Source: Eonycteris spelaea
Taxonomy: Eukaryota; Chordata; Mammalia; Chiroptera; Pteropodidae
Reading direction: 5' to 3'
Assembly: GCA_003508835.1 (NCBI GenBank)
Contig: PUFA01000539.1
Coordinates: 1-64,000, forward strand
Length of the DNA stretch: 64,000 nucleotides
Each line of letters opens with the position of its first letter. Within the stretch, counting starts at the first letter, position 1. Under the pieces are notes generated by a model. That model saw nothing but the letters and a program-made list of their open reading frames with translations, did not search any database and was not told the origin of the DNA. Positions 11,120-22,627 of this stretch are shown in pieces. The position numbers were made by a program, and so were the translations under genes.

Positions 11120-14100
11120 AGACAGTAACTAGAAATCATATGAAGAAATTAATAACAGTGGTAAAAGTAACTACATAAGTAAATATAAAAGATAGTATTA
11201 TTGCATGTTTAGTTTATAACTCCTCTTATACTATAATATTTAAAAATGCATAAAGTAATTATAAGAGCATATTAACAGGCACACAATATATATAATATGT
11301 AATTACCGACAATAACAACACGAAGGGGAGAATATGGAGCTGTATAGTTGCAGATTTTGTATACTATTAGAGCTAAGTAGCTATCAATTCAAAAGAGATT
11401 ATTCGAAGTTGAGGGTATTAACTGTAATCTGCAGGATAATCATTATGAAAAATAAATAAAAATATACACAGGAAAATAAATAAGAGTTTATCAGAATTAT
11501 TCACTACAAAAAAATAAACCAAACATAAAGTAAGTTAGTAACAGAGAAATCGAGGAACAAAAAACATATCTAAATATATTTTATATGTAAAATACAAAAA
11601 AACAAATAACATAAAACTTAAAGGCAGAATTGAGGAAGAGAAAACAAATTGAAAATAGCAGAACTAAATCTTCCTTTATCAATAATGACTTTAAATGTAT
11701 GGGATGGAGATAAAGCAAACTTGGAGGGAAATTTACAGCTGTTAAGTGGCTAAATTAAAAAAAAGGAAAAAGAAAGATCTCAAATCTTACTTTACACCTT
11801 AACAGCCTAGGAGAAGAAAATTACCTGCACACAGGGGAGGGAACATAGCTAGCACACGGAAGGAAATAATAAATGTTAGTGGTTAAATAAATAAAATAGA
11901 GAATAGAGAATAGGAAAACAAAGAGAAAAATCAATGAACCCGCAAGTTCTTTCTTTAAAAGATCGAAAAAGTAACAGCCGTTAGTCTTGACTAAGAAAAA
12001 AGGAAGAAGAAGGAAGAAGAAGAAGAAGAAGAAGAAGAAGAAGAAGAAGAAGAAGAAGAAGAAGAGGAAGAGGAAGAGGAAGAGGAAGAGGAAGAGGAAG
12101 AGGAAGAGGAAGAGGAAGAGGAAGAGGAAGAGGAAAGAGAAGAAGAAGAAGAAGAAGAAGAAGAAGAAGAAGAAAGAAGAGAAGAAGAAGAAGAAGAAGA
12201 AGAAGAGAAGAAGAAGAAGAAGAAGAAGAAGAAGAAGAAGAAGAAGAAGAAGAAGGAGAAGAAGAAGAAAGAAGAAGAAGAAGAAGAAGAAGAAGAAGAA
12301 GAAGAAGAAGAAGAAGAAGAAGAAGAAGAAGAAGAAGAAGAAGAAGAAGAGGAGGAGGAGGAGGAGAGGAGGAGGAGGAGGAGGAGGAGGAGGAGGAGGG
12401 AGGAGGAGGAGGAGGAGGAGGAGGAGGAGGAAGAAATAACTAAAATCTGGAAAGAAAGAATATGGAGACATTACTACTGACTTTACAGAAATAAAAAGTG
12501 TTTTAAAAGTATGCAGTGAACAATTATGTCAACAAATTTGATAACCTAGATAAAACAAATTCCTAGAAACACTCAAACTACCAAAATAATTAAGAAGAAA
12601 TAGAACCTGAATCGACCTATAAGTAAAGATTGAATCAATAATAAATAACCTCTCACAAAGAAAAGTCCAGGACCAGATGAATTCTACCAAAAATTTAAAG
12701 AATTAACATCAAACATTGCTAAACTCTTCCAAAAAAAAAAAAAAAAAGAAGACGGAACACTTTTTAACTCATTACACGAGGCTAGTGTTTACCTGATACC
12801 AAAGCCAGACAATGATATAACAAGAAAATTATGGTAGACTATCCCCTATGGTATAAAACCCTTAACAAAATACAAGCAAACTGAATCCAGCAGTATATCA
12901 AAAGGATTATACGCCATGATCAAGTAGAATTCTTCCTAGGAATGCCAGGTTGTCTCAACATATAAAAATCAATTAATTATATTAACACAATGATTTTTTT
13001 GGGGGAGGGGAATCACATAGTCATCTTAGTTGACATAGAAGAAGCATTTGACAAAATCAAATACCCTTCGTTATTAAAACACTCAAAAGACTACAAATAG
13101 AAGGAAACTTGTTCAACACAATAAAAGGAATTTATGAAAAACCCAAAGCTAACATCATACTCAATGATGAAACACCAAAAGCTTTCCCCCTTAGGTCGGG
13201 AAAAAGAAAAGGATGCCTAATTTGCCATTTCCATTCTACATTTTACTGGATGTTCTAGCCACAGCATTTAAGTAATGCAAAGACATAAAAGACATCCTAA
13301 TTGGAATGAAAGGAGCAAAGCAAAAACTATATTCATTGATGACTTGATGTTACATAAAGAGAATCCTAAAGAATCAGCAACAACAAAAATAGAAGTAATA
13401 AATTCAAAGCAAATTTGATAATAACACATATTGGCAAAGATTTGGATTAAAGTGGCCAGGGACACTGCTCCTGGGATTATAATGTTTTATAAGAGTTTGG
13501 GGATTAATTTGTCATTATATGTCAGAAGACGTGCACACTCCACAACATAGCAATTCAAACTGGTAGGTATCTGTCTCAGAGAAACTCTCAAGTGCACAAG
13601 GACACAAGGAACTTACTACAAGGACATACATGGCAAATATTTTGTGTAATCGCAAAATATAATGAGAACAATAACAAACGAAATGATAGAAATCCATAAA
13701 GAAATAGATGGTGAAACAGGCATAAAATTACTCAGCGTAAATGAGTCAAGATGTTTAAATAAGGGCTACATATGTCTACATGGGCAAATTTTGTCCCCCC
13801 AAAAAGCAAGCTGCAGAAAATATAAGACCACGACCACTTTTATAAATATTAAGCACACCCAAACAACACCAGCTACACGGATGGAAAAAGTGTGGAAATA
13901 CGGACAGGAAACATAAGCTACAGTCCAAGGTAATGGTTGGTTACCTCTTGGGAGGAAGGGACTTGGGAGAATGCCATTGAGGCAGCATACAAAAGTAGCT
14001 TCTAACCCCAAAATGTCTAACTCCTTTAACAAAGACAATGAACTGAAGCAAGTGTGACAAAAGGTTAGCCTTGAATGCATCTGGGTAGGGGATAGATGGG

Positions 14101-14160
14101 TCCGTTTTGTATTATTCTCTACATGTCTTCTGTACATCTGAAATAGTGCATAGAAAGAAA
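11120..14160 (+). mobile_element. Old L1M copy carrying a GAA array
   Basis: ORF2 words appear in order. At 11,630-11,720 there is an endonuclease-domain tail. At 11,890-11,990 comes the stretch leading to a conserved 'ctaagaaaaa' tract. At 12,440-12,730 are 'gagacattactactgac', 'aaattcctagaaacac' and 'aaaagtccaggaccagatga'. RT-region words follow to about 13,400. A 3' end with 'tctgtctcagagaaactctc', 'aagtgcacaaggacac' and 'ttggttacctcttggga' runs to about 14,160. All frames are broken. The GAA/GGA tract (11,993-12,436) lies exactly in the purine-rich part of ORF2. Confidence 0.82.
11993..12436. repeat. 444-bp uninterrupted homopurine (GAA/GAG/GGA)n array
   Basis: Every base from 11,993 to 12,436 on the plus strand is A or G. 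Sub-blocks in order: AGGAAG start, (GAA)n, a (GAGGAA)n hexamer block at about 12,063-12,135, (GAA)n with GAAA and GGAGAA interruptions to about 12,350, then (GGA)n to 12,430. Mirror-symmetric purine tracts of this kind can form triplex (H-DNA) and can stall replication. The long Lys/Arg and Phe/Leu readings over this tract are artefacts of the repeat. Confidence 0.97.
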
Positions 14161-17100
14161 AGAGAAGCTACATGTTTTTTACTCAGGGAGTGTGTCAGTT
14201 ACGGACCATGCTATGGGGTGCTGTGAATGTCTAAGTGGGGTCTATGTCATGGAGAATTCCCCAAAACACTTGAACTTGGGGCCATTTTTTTTCATTTTTC
14301 ATTTTTATTGGATGAAAGGTATCAAAATTATTTTAATTTTAAAACTTTCCAAAGTGGACTCTACATACTGTCTTCTTAAAAGGAAATTTCAGCCTTATTA
14401 AAATTCAACTTTATTTTTCTTCTGTCAGATATAGATAAAATCTCAAACAACTTAGCTTTTTTTTTTTTTTTTTTTTTTTGCTCCTGGGGTTGTCTTTCTA
14501 CCCCTTTCTTGAAAAATAAAACGTGTCATTCCTTTCAATATCATGTAATGTACCAATCAGGAAGATATTTATATGGGAATCTAAAAATTATTTAGTAAAT
14601 CATGGTTTTATACAAAAAAAAGTTATCCTTAAATTATACCATATTCCCATGGATTAAAGAGATAATCATAAAAAATGAAATCATAAAGATCTAGAGGTAG
14701 CTCCTCTTTTCCTCTTCCACTGCCTTTTTTTTTTTCTAGAATGACTCAGTCGTAAAGCCATGTCATCACATAATAAGAACATTATAGAGATAAGCAGGAT
14801 AGGCACTTGCACCAGGACGGGGAAAACTTTGGTGGCTCAGAGTGAGGTAAGATGAGCATCTGTGTAGGAGGAAGGGCTAGCATGGGTGTTAGATCCTGAA
14901 CAGGGTGAGCAGGGTGCCCATGAATGCAGGTAGCCTGGCTCAGGGTGTCAGAGACTAGGTAGGATGAAGAGAAAGTCTATGTGGTGGCTTCCAGCTGCAG
15001 CAGTCTTGAAGTTTAAGTGGGATAAGGAAATCATTGTTGTGAGGGCGGTAATGGTGGTGACAAAGGGAGATTGGTGCATGTAAGGGAATTGATCAAATAA
15101 GTGAATGCATTAAAGATCATGGGATCCAGGGAGAAAATGAGACTGAACTTCGTGGTAACGGATTGCAATTGGAGGTGTTGTTGTGAATGTAATGTTTTTC
15201 AGGATTGCAAATATACATGGAAATAAACATAGTTGTAAACGCGTGTACATACATACGTGTGTGTGTATGTACAAACATTCCCTACCTCTGTCCACAGAAA
15301 TCAAATGGGAGCAGTGACACCTCAGTAGTAATAATTGCACCAGGCACATCTATCTTGCTTTCTAAATACTATTTTTCTTTAAAAGAAATCAGGGTTCTTT
15401 GGAGAAATGACTGATTCTAGGGCTCAGAAAGACAGTACAAATGACCTTGGAACATCTCACGGTAACATTGATAAAGACGTACTCAAAGAATGATGAGTAT
15501 ATAGCAAAAGGACAGAGAAACCAGCTTATAGGGACTCAAGGGTCAAAGCACCTCCTTAAGAAATACTTACATGTCCCATCTTTTGCCAAATTTTGTATCA
15601 GGGTCTTTGTATCTCTATTGTGTTTTGAGATTCTTTATCTATTCTGTAAACCAAGCCTTCCTAGATGATGTGTTTGCAAAACATTTTCCCCTCATTTGCG
15701 GTTGATCCGGTCATTATTTTTTAAGGTATCTTTTGATAAACAGCCATTATTTTTAATATAGTTGAATTTATAGATTTTTTTCTTTGTGGTTTGTGCTTTG
15801 TGGGCCTTGTTTTATAATTCCTTTTTTTCCTATGCCACATTCATAAAGATAGCGGCCTATATTGTCTTCCAAAAGTTTAAATGGTTTACCTTTCACAGTT
15901 CAGTCTTTAATCCACACAGGATCTTTGTTTATGTATGGAGCAATGTAGAGAGACAATCACTTTATTTGCGTATGAATAACCAATGATCTCAGCATCATTT
16001 ATTATCCTAAAAGTCATTCCTTTTCCCACCAGAGCATCAGATCCCAACACCAGTGCCACACTGTCTTAATTACTATAATCTCATTACCTAAAAAAGAAAA
16101 AATAAAAGAAAAAGGAACTCAAAGCTCCCAGACACCAGCCAAGAGCCAAGGTTGGAAGCAGGTCTTTATAAGAGTACCAGTCTCGGGCCTGTAATGCTAA
16201 CCCTTATCTGCAGAGGACAGTTGGCTAAGGCCTCAGATGATGCAATCAGAGGTATTAAAGAACCTGATGGGATAGAATGATGAGGTGAAGCCAACAAGGT
16301 AAAGCCTATTAAGGAAAAACAAGAGCCTGGAATTGAAGTCCAGAAGATCAATTACTAGCACTTGACAGAGGAGACCCAGCTTGACAGCAATTAATGAGAG
16401 AAACACCCCAGGGGTGGCGGGGGGTTGCTGCTCAATATGAATTAACAGTGTTACCTCAGCCATTGGATAAAATAATAGAATCTTACTCTAAATTAATGGA
16501 GTGTCACGTCCAGATCAATGGACACAGAACTTCCATAGTGTTCTCAAATGATCAAACATCAACTGGAAAATGTATGCCTTTCTAAGGTCCTGGTTCTAAT
16601 ACAGATATAAATAAATGAGATAAGTGCAGTGGATAGTGAGTCGTTATAGTGACACTGATAGGTGAGCAGTCTTATTTTTGAAATGAGGTTTTGAACATTT
16701 TGAGATGAGTCATGGTTATTCTCTTTTGTTCCATTTTGCAGAATTGAGAGCAGTGGTGGCACCTTTAGGGAGGCGGATGCAGATGCAATGAAGAAAGGAG
16801 TTAGAAAGGCCAAGGGCGGAGTTAGCTGACTTGGGCAGGAATGCGTTCCCCATCAATGGAAGTATTCACACAGCTGGATGAACATGTATCTCTAGACTGG
16901 ATGAGACATTGAACCTGAAGATCTATATAGTCTCTTTGTATTCTAAAATTCTTGACCCCGTGGTTCTATTAATTAAGACATTTTCCATTGTGCCTATGGC
17001 TTAGACACTGCTGAATGGAAAGCCAAAGTAAAAGCAAGAGTGATCTTTGTCTCTGAATTTTTTCTGAGCATTGTAGCAGGAACCATGGGAATGCTCGCAA

Positions 17101-17699
17101 GCACTGGGGGCTTATTTTATAACACTTCCTCTGGAGGCAGTCCCTAAATTGGAAGATGCAACCTTTTCTTTGGCAATATTCATGCTTGAAATTTCCATCT
17201 CTAATATCAATCTTTAAGGATTATGTGACAAACTACCTCAGTATGTAAACCTATTAATTTTTAGATGTGATTTCAGTGAACGCCAGGAAGTTCCTTAGTC
17301 CCAACTGACCAGAACTCCTCCTGTTATATTTTGGTAGAGAAAACAATTTTCCTCTACTCTCGAAGTTCTTTTGGCTGGTCTAATGATCAAATAACAAGAG
17401 ACAGATTAATAAGTGAGAATGACCACATTTATTTGCATATATATGGGAACCTCACATAGACAAGAGAGTCAGAGACCCCATATATGTGAAAGATTCAAAG
17501 GCAGAAAGGGAAAATGATGTCTGTATGATATTCCAAGCTAAGAATCATCTTGGGGCTTCAGTGGAGAGGAAGATCATTATGGTATTTATTGGCTCTTTAA
17601 GGTTTGTAATTTATTGCGATTTCTTTTGTCATTCTGCTCAGATCTTCGATTTTGTACCTAATTTTGTATTTACACAACTGAATTCTTTGTCTTAAAGAG
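14161..17699. other. No gene seen; AT-rich with small simple repeats
   Basis: A run of 23 T's lies at 14,457-14,479 and a small CATA/GT tract at about 15,244-15,272. Open stretches here are short and have no family resemblance. A GC-moderate piece at 14,810-15,080 with many 'agg' words may be an old repeat but I cannot name it. Confidence 0.5.
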
Positions 17700-18228
17700 G
17701 AGCCCATAATTGTATAACATTCAAGCCACCCAAAGCCTGGGTCTGACCCTGCTCTGACATCTGTACCACTGCCCTTGCCCCATCCCTCACATGTTTACCC
17801 TGAGTTCTTGCCATTGTGGCCTTCTTGCTGTTCCTCAGACAATTCTGATATTCCCTGGTCTCTGCACTGATGATTTTTCCTCTGTTTGAAGCCTCTTCCT
17901 TCAGATATCCACATCGCTTGCCTCCTTCCTTTTTGAAAGTCTTTTCTCAAAATTTACCTTATAGAGAAGGTAAATTTTGAGCTTTCTTGGCCTTTCCTTT
18001 TAAATATGCAGCCCATATCTATATACATTTATGAAAGTTCTTACTCCACTTTAATTTCCTCCTTGCTATAGCATTTTTTACTCTAAAGTAGATAGACTGG
18101 TGATGATTAATTGATCAATAAATACATGATAGACTCTATCCATAAATAATCAAGTTATTATGCTTAGAGTATATTGCCTACCCCTCCACTAAAATGTATT
18201 CAATAAATATTTGTTAAATGAATGAAAC
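17700..18228 (+). repeat. LINE-2 3' end
   Basis: Typical L2 order: 'gccttgccccatccctcac', 'tcttccttcagatatcc', 'tttctcaaaatttacc' (usual form ctcaaatgtcacc), 'gcctttcc', and the tail 'tattcaataaatatttgtt' with 'aaatgaatga'. It contains a hairpin-forming insertion at 17,946-17,981. Confidence 0.75.
17946..17981. other. Perfect 15-bp inverted repeat with 6-nt loop
   Basis: The arm ctcaaaatttacctt (17,946-17,960) is followed by loop atagag and by aaggtaaattttgag (17,967-17,981), its exact reverse complement. It lies inside an L2 copy at a place where the family has no second arm, so the right arm appears to be an inverted local copy. Confidence 0.95.
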
Positions 18229-18489
18229 TCTCCTTTTGTCAAAATCTGAGAACCATTTACTTAGGTAACACACACACACACAGAAGACTAAACCAAATGA
18301 AAATTTCTTCTAGGATCTTAGGTGAACCTTTCACTATGCCTTGTAGAAATTTAACATTAACATGAAATTCTGGGCCCAGGAATGTGAAAGTATGGAGAAA
18401 ATGTGAATCTTCAATTGAAAGGGCCTATGAAATGTAGGATTCAGTTATAGCCAGTGATTGCAGATCCTTCATGATTTTTTTTGATTGTG

Positions 18490-18605
18490 TGAAGATTTTT
18501 TAAGACTATTTTTAGAGCAGTTTTATTTTCACAGGAAATTTTAGAGAAAGGTACAGAGATTTCCTATATCCTCTGCCCAGTGGTTGCAGAATCTTACTAC
18601 AGAGA
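18490..18605 (-). mobile_element. L1M 3' end fragment, antisense
   Basis: 'tttttagagcagttttattttcacag', 'gaaaggtacagagatttcc' and 'cctctgccca' match the antisense end of old L1 3' UTRs. Only about 115 bp is recognisable. Confidence 0.65.
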
Positions 18606-19544
18606 AATGACAGGATGATTTTTATAGTTGAATGACTGCATGACAAAAGACAGAAGCTGCCTTTGAAACAAAGCTTCTCATAGGCTTAGTTCTCAGTTCA
18701 GGAAACCAGAGTATTCTCTTGTAGCTATTATTTAGAACAATGAGGAAAATGAATTCAGCAAAAAACATTGAATGCTGTGGGCATTGGACACAAGCAAAAC
18801 ATTTGAAATGATTGTTTATTAACTTCTTTCCTGCCTAAATTTGCTTAGTTTTATTTTCCCCTTGACTGAGAAGTGAGGACCATTTTTCTACATCTGCATG
18901 ATACCATAGCACCAAGGGCTATATTTCCATCACAGAGCAGAAGAGATGGCAACAGGATCCTCACAGATGTGAATTTGGCTTATTTCTTAGACCTTCACAC
19001 TTCAGAATAAAAATCTTCCTCCTTGTCTTCAGCAAAATAAGTTACAGTTAACATCTATGTGTCTTGTATTTTCACCTATCTGTGGGCTGCTTCAAGCAGT
19101 TTCTGTCATGTAAAAGGCTAGATGAGAGGTCATGGTTTTCCTTTTTGCTGAAACAAATATTCAGTCATAATGTTTCTGCTTGGCTTAGCATATATACTGG
19201 GGCCCCTACATATTTTGCATAGGTGTTCTATAAAAATCTTAATTTCAAAAGCAGCTATCCCCTATGAGGATCAATTGTCAGAGAGAGAAACCATTTTTGC
19301 TCTTCATTTATATTTATTATTACAGATAAATTATACTATATTTATATTTGTATCTTTGGTTCATGTTTCATCTTGGTCCTTGACAATTGTCAGGCAGCTG
19401 TCTATTCATAACATGGTGGACTGGCAGTAGGGGACCTCCATGGGCACAAGCTAGTAGGGCCTGATGGCTTGTGGGGCAGAGGAAGGGCCACATGTGCCAG
19501 GGCCTGTGATGTTTGTTCTTTTGTTATCCAAGTAAGCCAGATGT

Positions 19545-20303
19545 TAGTCTCACTACTCCCACAGTCTACTCTCAACACAGCAGCCAGAGGATCCTGTTGA
19601 AACTGGAATCAAATCATGTCACTCCACTTCTTCAGTTTCCTTTGGGTTCTCATGTCACTCAGAATAAAGGCAAAGTCGTTACAATAGCTTGAAAAGTCTT
19701 CTTTTGATCTGATCCATACCCTCCTGTTACCTTTCCAACTTCTATTACTTTCCACCTCCCTCACTCCACTTGGACCACACTGGTCTTCTTGCTGGTCCTA
19801 CCTAGAACACACCAAGCACATGACATGCACTCCTCTGGTTATTTGCATTTGCTGTCTCTTCTGCTTGTAATTCTCTTCCCCAGATTTCCTCATGGCACCC
19901 CTCCCTCATCCTCTACAAGTCTCTGCTCAGAAGTCACCTTTTGATTGAGGCTGACCATCTCATTTTAATTAGTTCACATATACACTTAGATCCTCTCTTC
20001 CCATAGCTCTTTATCACTATTTAACATTCAAGATTATTTTTTGATATTGTATTGTATGTGTTTGCTACTAGTATGTAAGCTCCAAGAGGGGACTGATTTT
20101 AGCCTTATCTGTGCTATTCATTGCTCTAGTCCAAGCCCTCGGAATGGCACTTAGAATATAGCCAGGTTGGGCATCTACACTGGTTTTCCAGGACAGTCCC
20201 AGTTATGCCTGTTGTCCTGGCACTCCCTTCACCATGCAAGGTGTTAGATGATTAGATTTTTTAGCCACTGTACACAGAAGAGATGCTCAGTAAATATATT
20301 TTA
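19545..20303 (+). repeat. LINE-2 3' end with a small insertion
   Basis: The stretch from 'cagccagaggatcctgttg' through 'caaatcatgtcactcc', 'ttctcatgtcactcagaa', 'tctctgctcagaagtcacc' and 'gtatgtaagctccaagagg' is an L2 3' portion. The tail is interrupted at about 20,162-20,262 by an unrelated segment ('ccaggacagtcccagtta...') and resumes with 'agatgctcagtaaatat'. The insertion may be a small DNA-transposon relic. Confidence 0.78.
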
Positions 20304-21950
20304 ATTGAGAGGTTGATCGCTCAGGGTAGAGCCTTTACCAGGTGTGGTTCAGGATAATAGTCAGGAAGTCAGAACACCTACCAATATGAAGCAGCTGATG
20401 CTCATAAATGCTGGTACAGAAGAGCAGTTGGTATCTGGAAGATAAGTCTTGGGACTATGGTCCATCAATTTCTGATATTCAAGAGCAGAGTACCAATCTC
20501 CAACAAGAGCACAATGGAGTCACTGCTCCTGCAAGAAAACCAGAAGGTTGATCAGAGTGGAAATGCAGAAGAGCATCCCAAACAGAAATCTAGCTTTATA
20601 AACTGGGGCTAAAGAGTTTAGCGGCCAGGTAATCACAAGTTCAGTTAAAAACTCAGCAAACAAAAATGATCCTTAAGTTTTATACTCTTGAACAAATACT
20701 TTAAACCCTTTATATATATGTTCAAAATCATCCTTTCTTGAGGACGGTGGCTCCCTTTTGTTTACCTTGTGACTTTCCATTTTTTCAAAATATATGCTCG
20801 AATGTCTATTAAAATGTATATTTCACTTTGATTTCTATTATTCCTTGTATTAGTTTTCTATTGCTGACAGAGCAGAGTGCTGCAAACTAAGTAGCTTAAA
20901 AGAACACAACTTTATTACTTAGAGTTCTATAGGTCAAAAGCATGGATTGGACCAGCAGGTTTTTCTACTCCAGTTCCCACAAGACTGAAATCAAGGTATT
21001 GCATGGCCTGGGCACTTATCTGGATGTTCTGGGAAATATTGCCTTTCTAGACACATTCAGATTTTTAGCAGAATTTAGATCCAGACTGTTTCAGGACAGA
21101 AGTCCCTTTTCCCCTGCAGGTTGTTGTCTGAGAGTCATTCAGAGTTTTTTGGAGGCTGCCCACATTCCTGGTTTAGGTCTCTTTTATCTTCAAAGCCAGC
21201 AACAGTGAGTTTAGTACCTCTCACATTTTTGAATCTCTTTGACTTACCCCTCTATAACATCTCATTTCCATGTTCCCCTTCTGTTGCATCTCTCTGACTG
21301 ACTTCTGCCTTCTTCTTTTGCTTTTCTCTATTCATTTGATTATATTGAGCCCACACAGATAATCCAGGATAGTCTCCCTTTTAAAAGATTAAGTGGCAAA
21401 TAATTGTTTATTGATTAATTAAAAACTGATAATAGTAAATAAAATAACTGTAATAAACTGATTAATAACATCTGTAAAGCCCCTTCACAGCAGTACCTAG
21501 ATTAGAGTTTTATTGAATAACCAAGAAAAGAAAATTGGGAAAGTCACCTGTATTTTATTATTTTTTAATTTATTTTTTAACTACAGTTGACATATAGTAT
21601 GATATTTGTTTCAGGTGTACAACATAATGATTAGACATGTATATAACTTACAAAGTGATCACCCAATAAATCTAGTACCTATCTGACACTGTACATAGTT
21701 ATTCAAATATTATTGACTATATTCCCGATGCTTTACTTTACATCTCCATGACTATTTTTATAACTGACAATTTGTATTTCTTAATCTCCCTCACCCCTTA
21801 CACCAATTTTTCAACCCCTACCCCCTCAGTCTGGTGACCATCAAAATGTTCTCTGTCTATGAGTTTGTTTCTGTTTTGTTTATCCCTTTATTTTGTCTTT
21901 TAGATTCCATATATAAGCAAAATCATATGGTATTTGTCTTTCTCTGTCAG

Positions 21951-22080
21951 AATACCCTGTAGGCCATCCATGTTTTCAGAAATGACAAAAATTCCTTAGT
22001 AAATTAATCAAATTTGCAAAATACCCTTAGCAAAATACCCTCTAGGATATCCATGTTATCGGAGATGGCAAAATTTTCAT
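21951..22080. repeat. Internal duplication inside L1 3' end
   Basis: The block 'aataccctgtaggccatccatgtt...' at 21,951 recurs at 22,034 as 'aataccctctaggatatccatgtt...', with about 40 similar bases each and an 83-bp period. Other L1 copies in the window (for example near 49,440) show this block once. Confidence 0.8.
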
Positions 22081-22592
22081 TCTTTTTTATGGTTCAGTAA
22101 TATTCCATTTTATATATGTACCACATCTTCTTTATCTATTTGTTTATTTATGGACACTTTGGTGGCTTCTATTTCTTGGCTATTGTAAATAATCCTGCAA
22201 TAAGCATAGGGGTTCATATATCTTTATGAATTAGTGTTTTGGATTTCTTTGGATAAATACCCAGAAGTGGAATTGCAAGGTCATATGGTAGTTCTAGTTT
22301 TAATTTTTTGAGAGGCCTCCATACTGTTTTCCATAGTGGCTGTACCAATGCACAATCCCATCAACAGTTTATGAGAGTTCCCTTTTCTCTATATCCTCAC
22401 CGACACTTGTTGTTTGTTGATTTATTGATGATAGTCATTCTGACAAGTGTGAAGTGATATCTCATTGTGGTTTCAGTATGCGTTTCTCTGATGATTAGTG
22501 ATCGACCTTGAGCATCTTTTCATATGTCTATTGACCATCTGTATGTCCTCTTTGGAGAAATGTCTACTCAGATCCTCTGCTTATTTTTAAAT

Positions 22593-22627
22593 CAGATCTC
22601 TCTGTGTGTGCGTGTGTGTGTGTGTGT
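22593..22627. repeat. (GT)n microsatellite in L1
   Basis: About 15 GT/GC units inside the antisense L1, probably grown from a TG-rich spot of the 3' part. Confidence 0.85.

Noticed and set aside
11821..12471. Long reading on the minus strand rich in Phe/Leu/Ser and a Lys/Arg-rich reading on the plus strand
   Set aside because: Both are direct translations of the GAA/GGA array and change with repeat length. They are not proteins.
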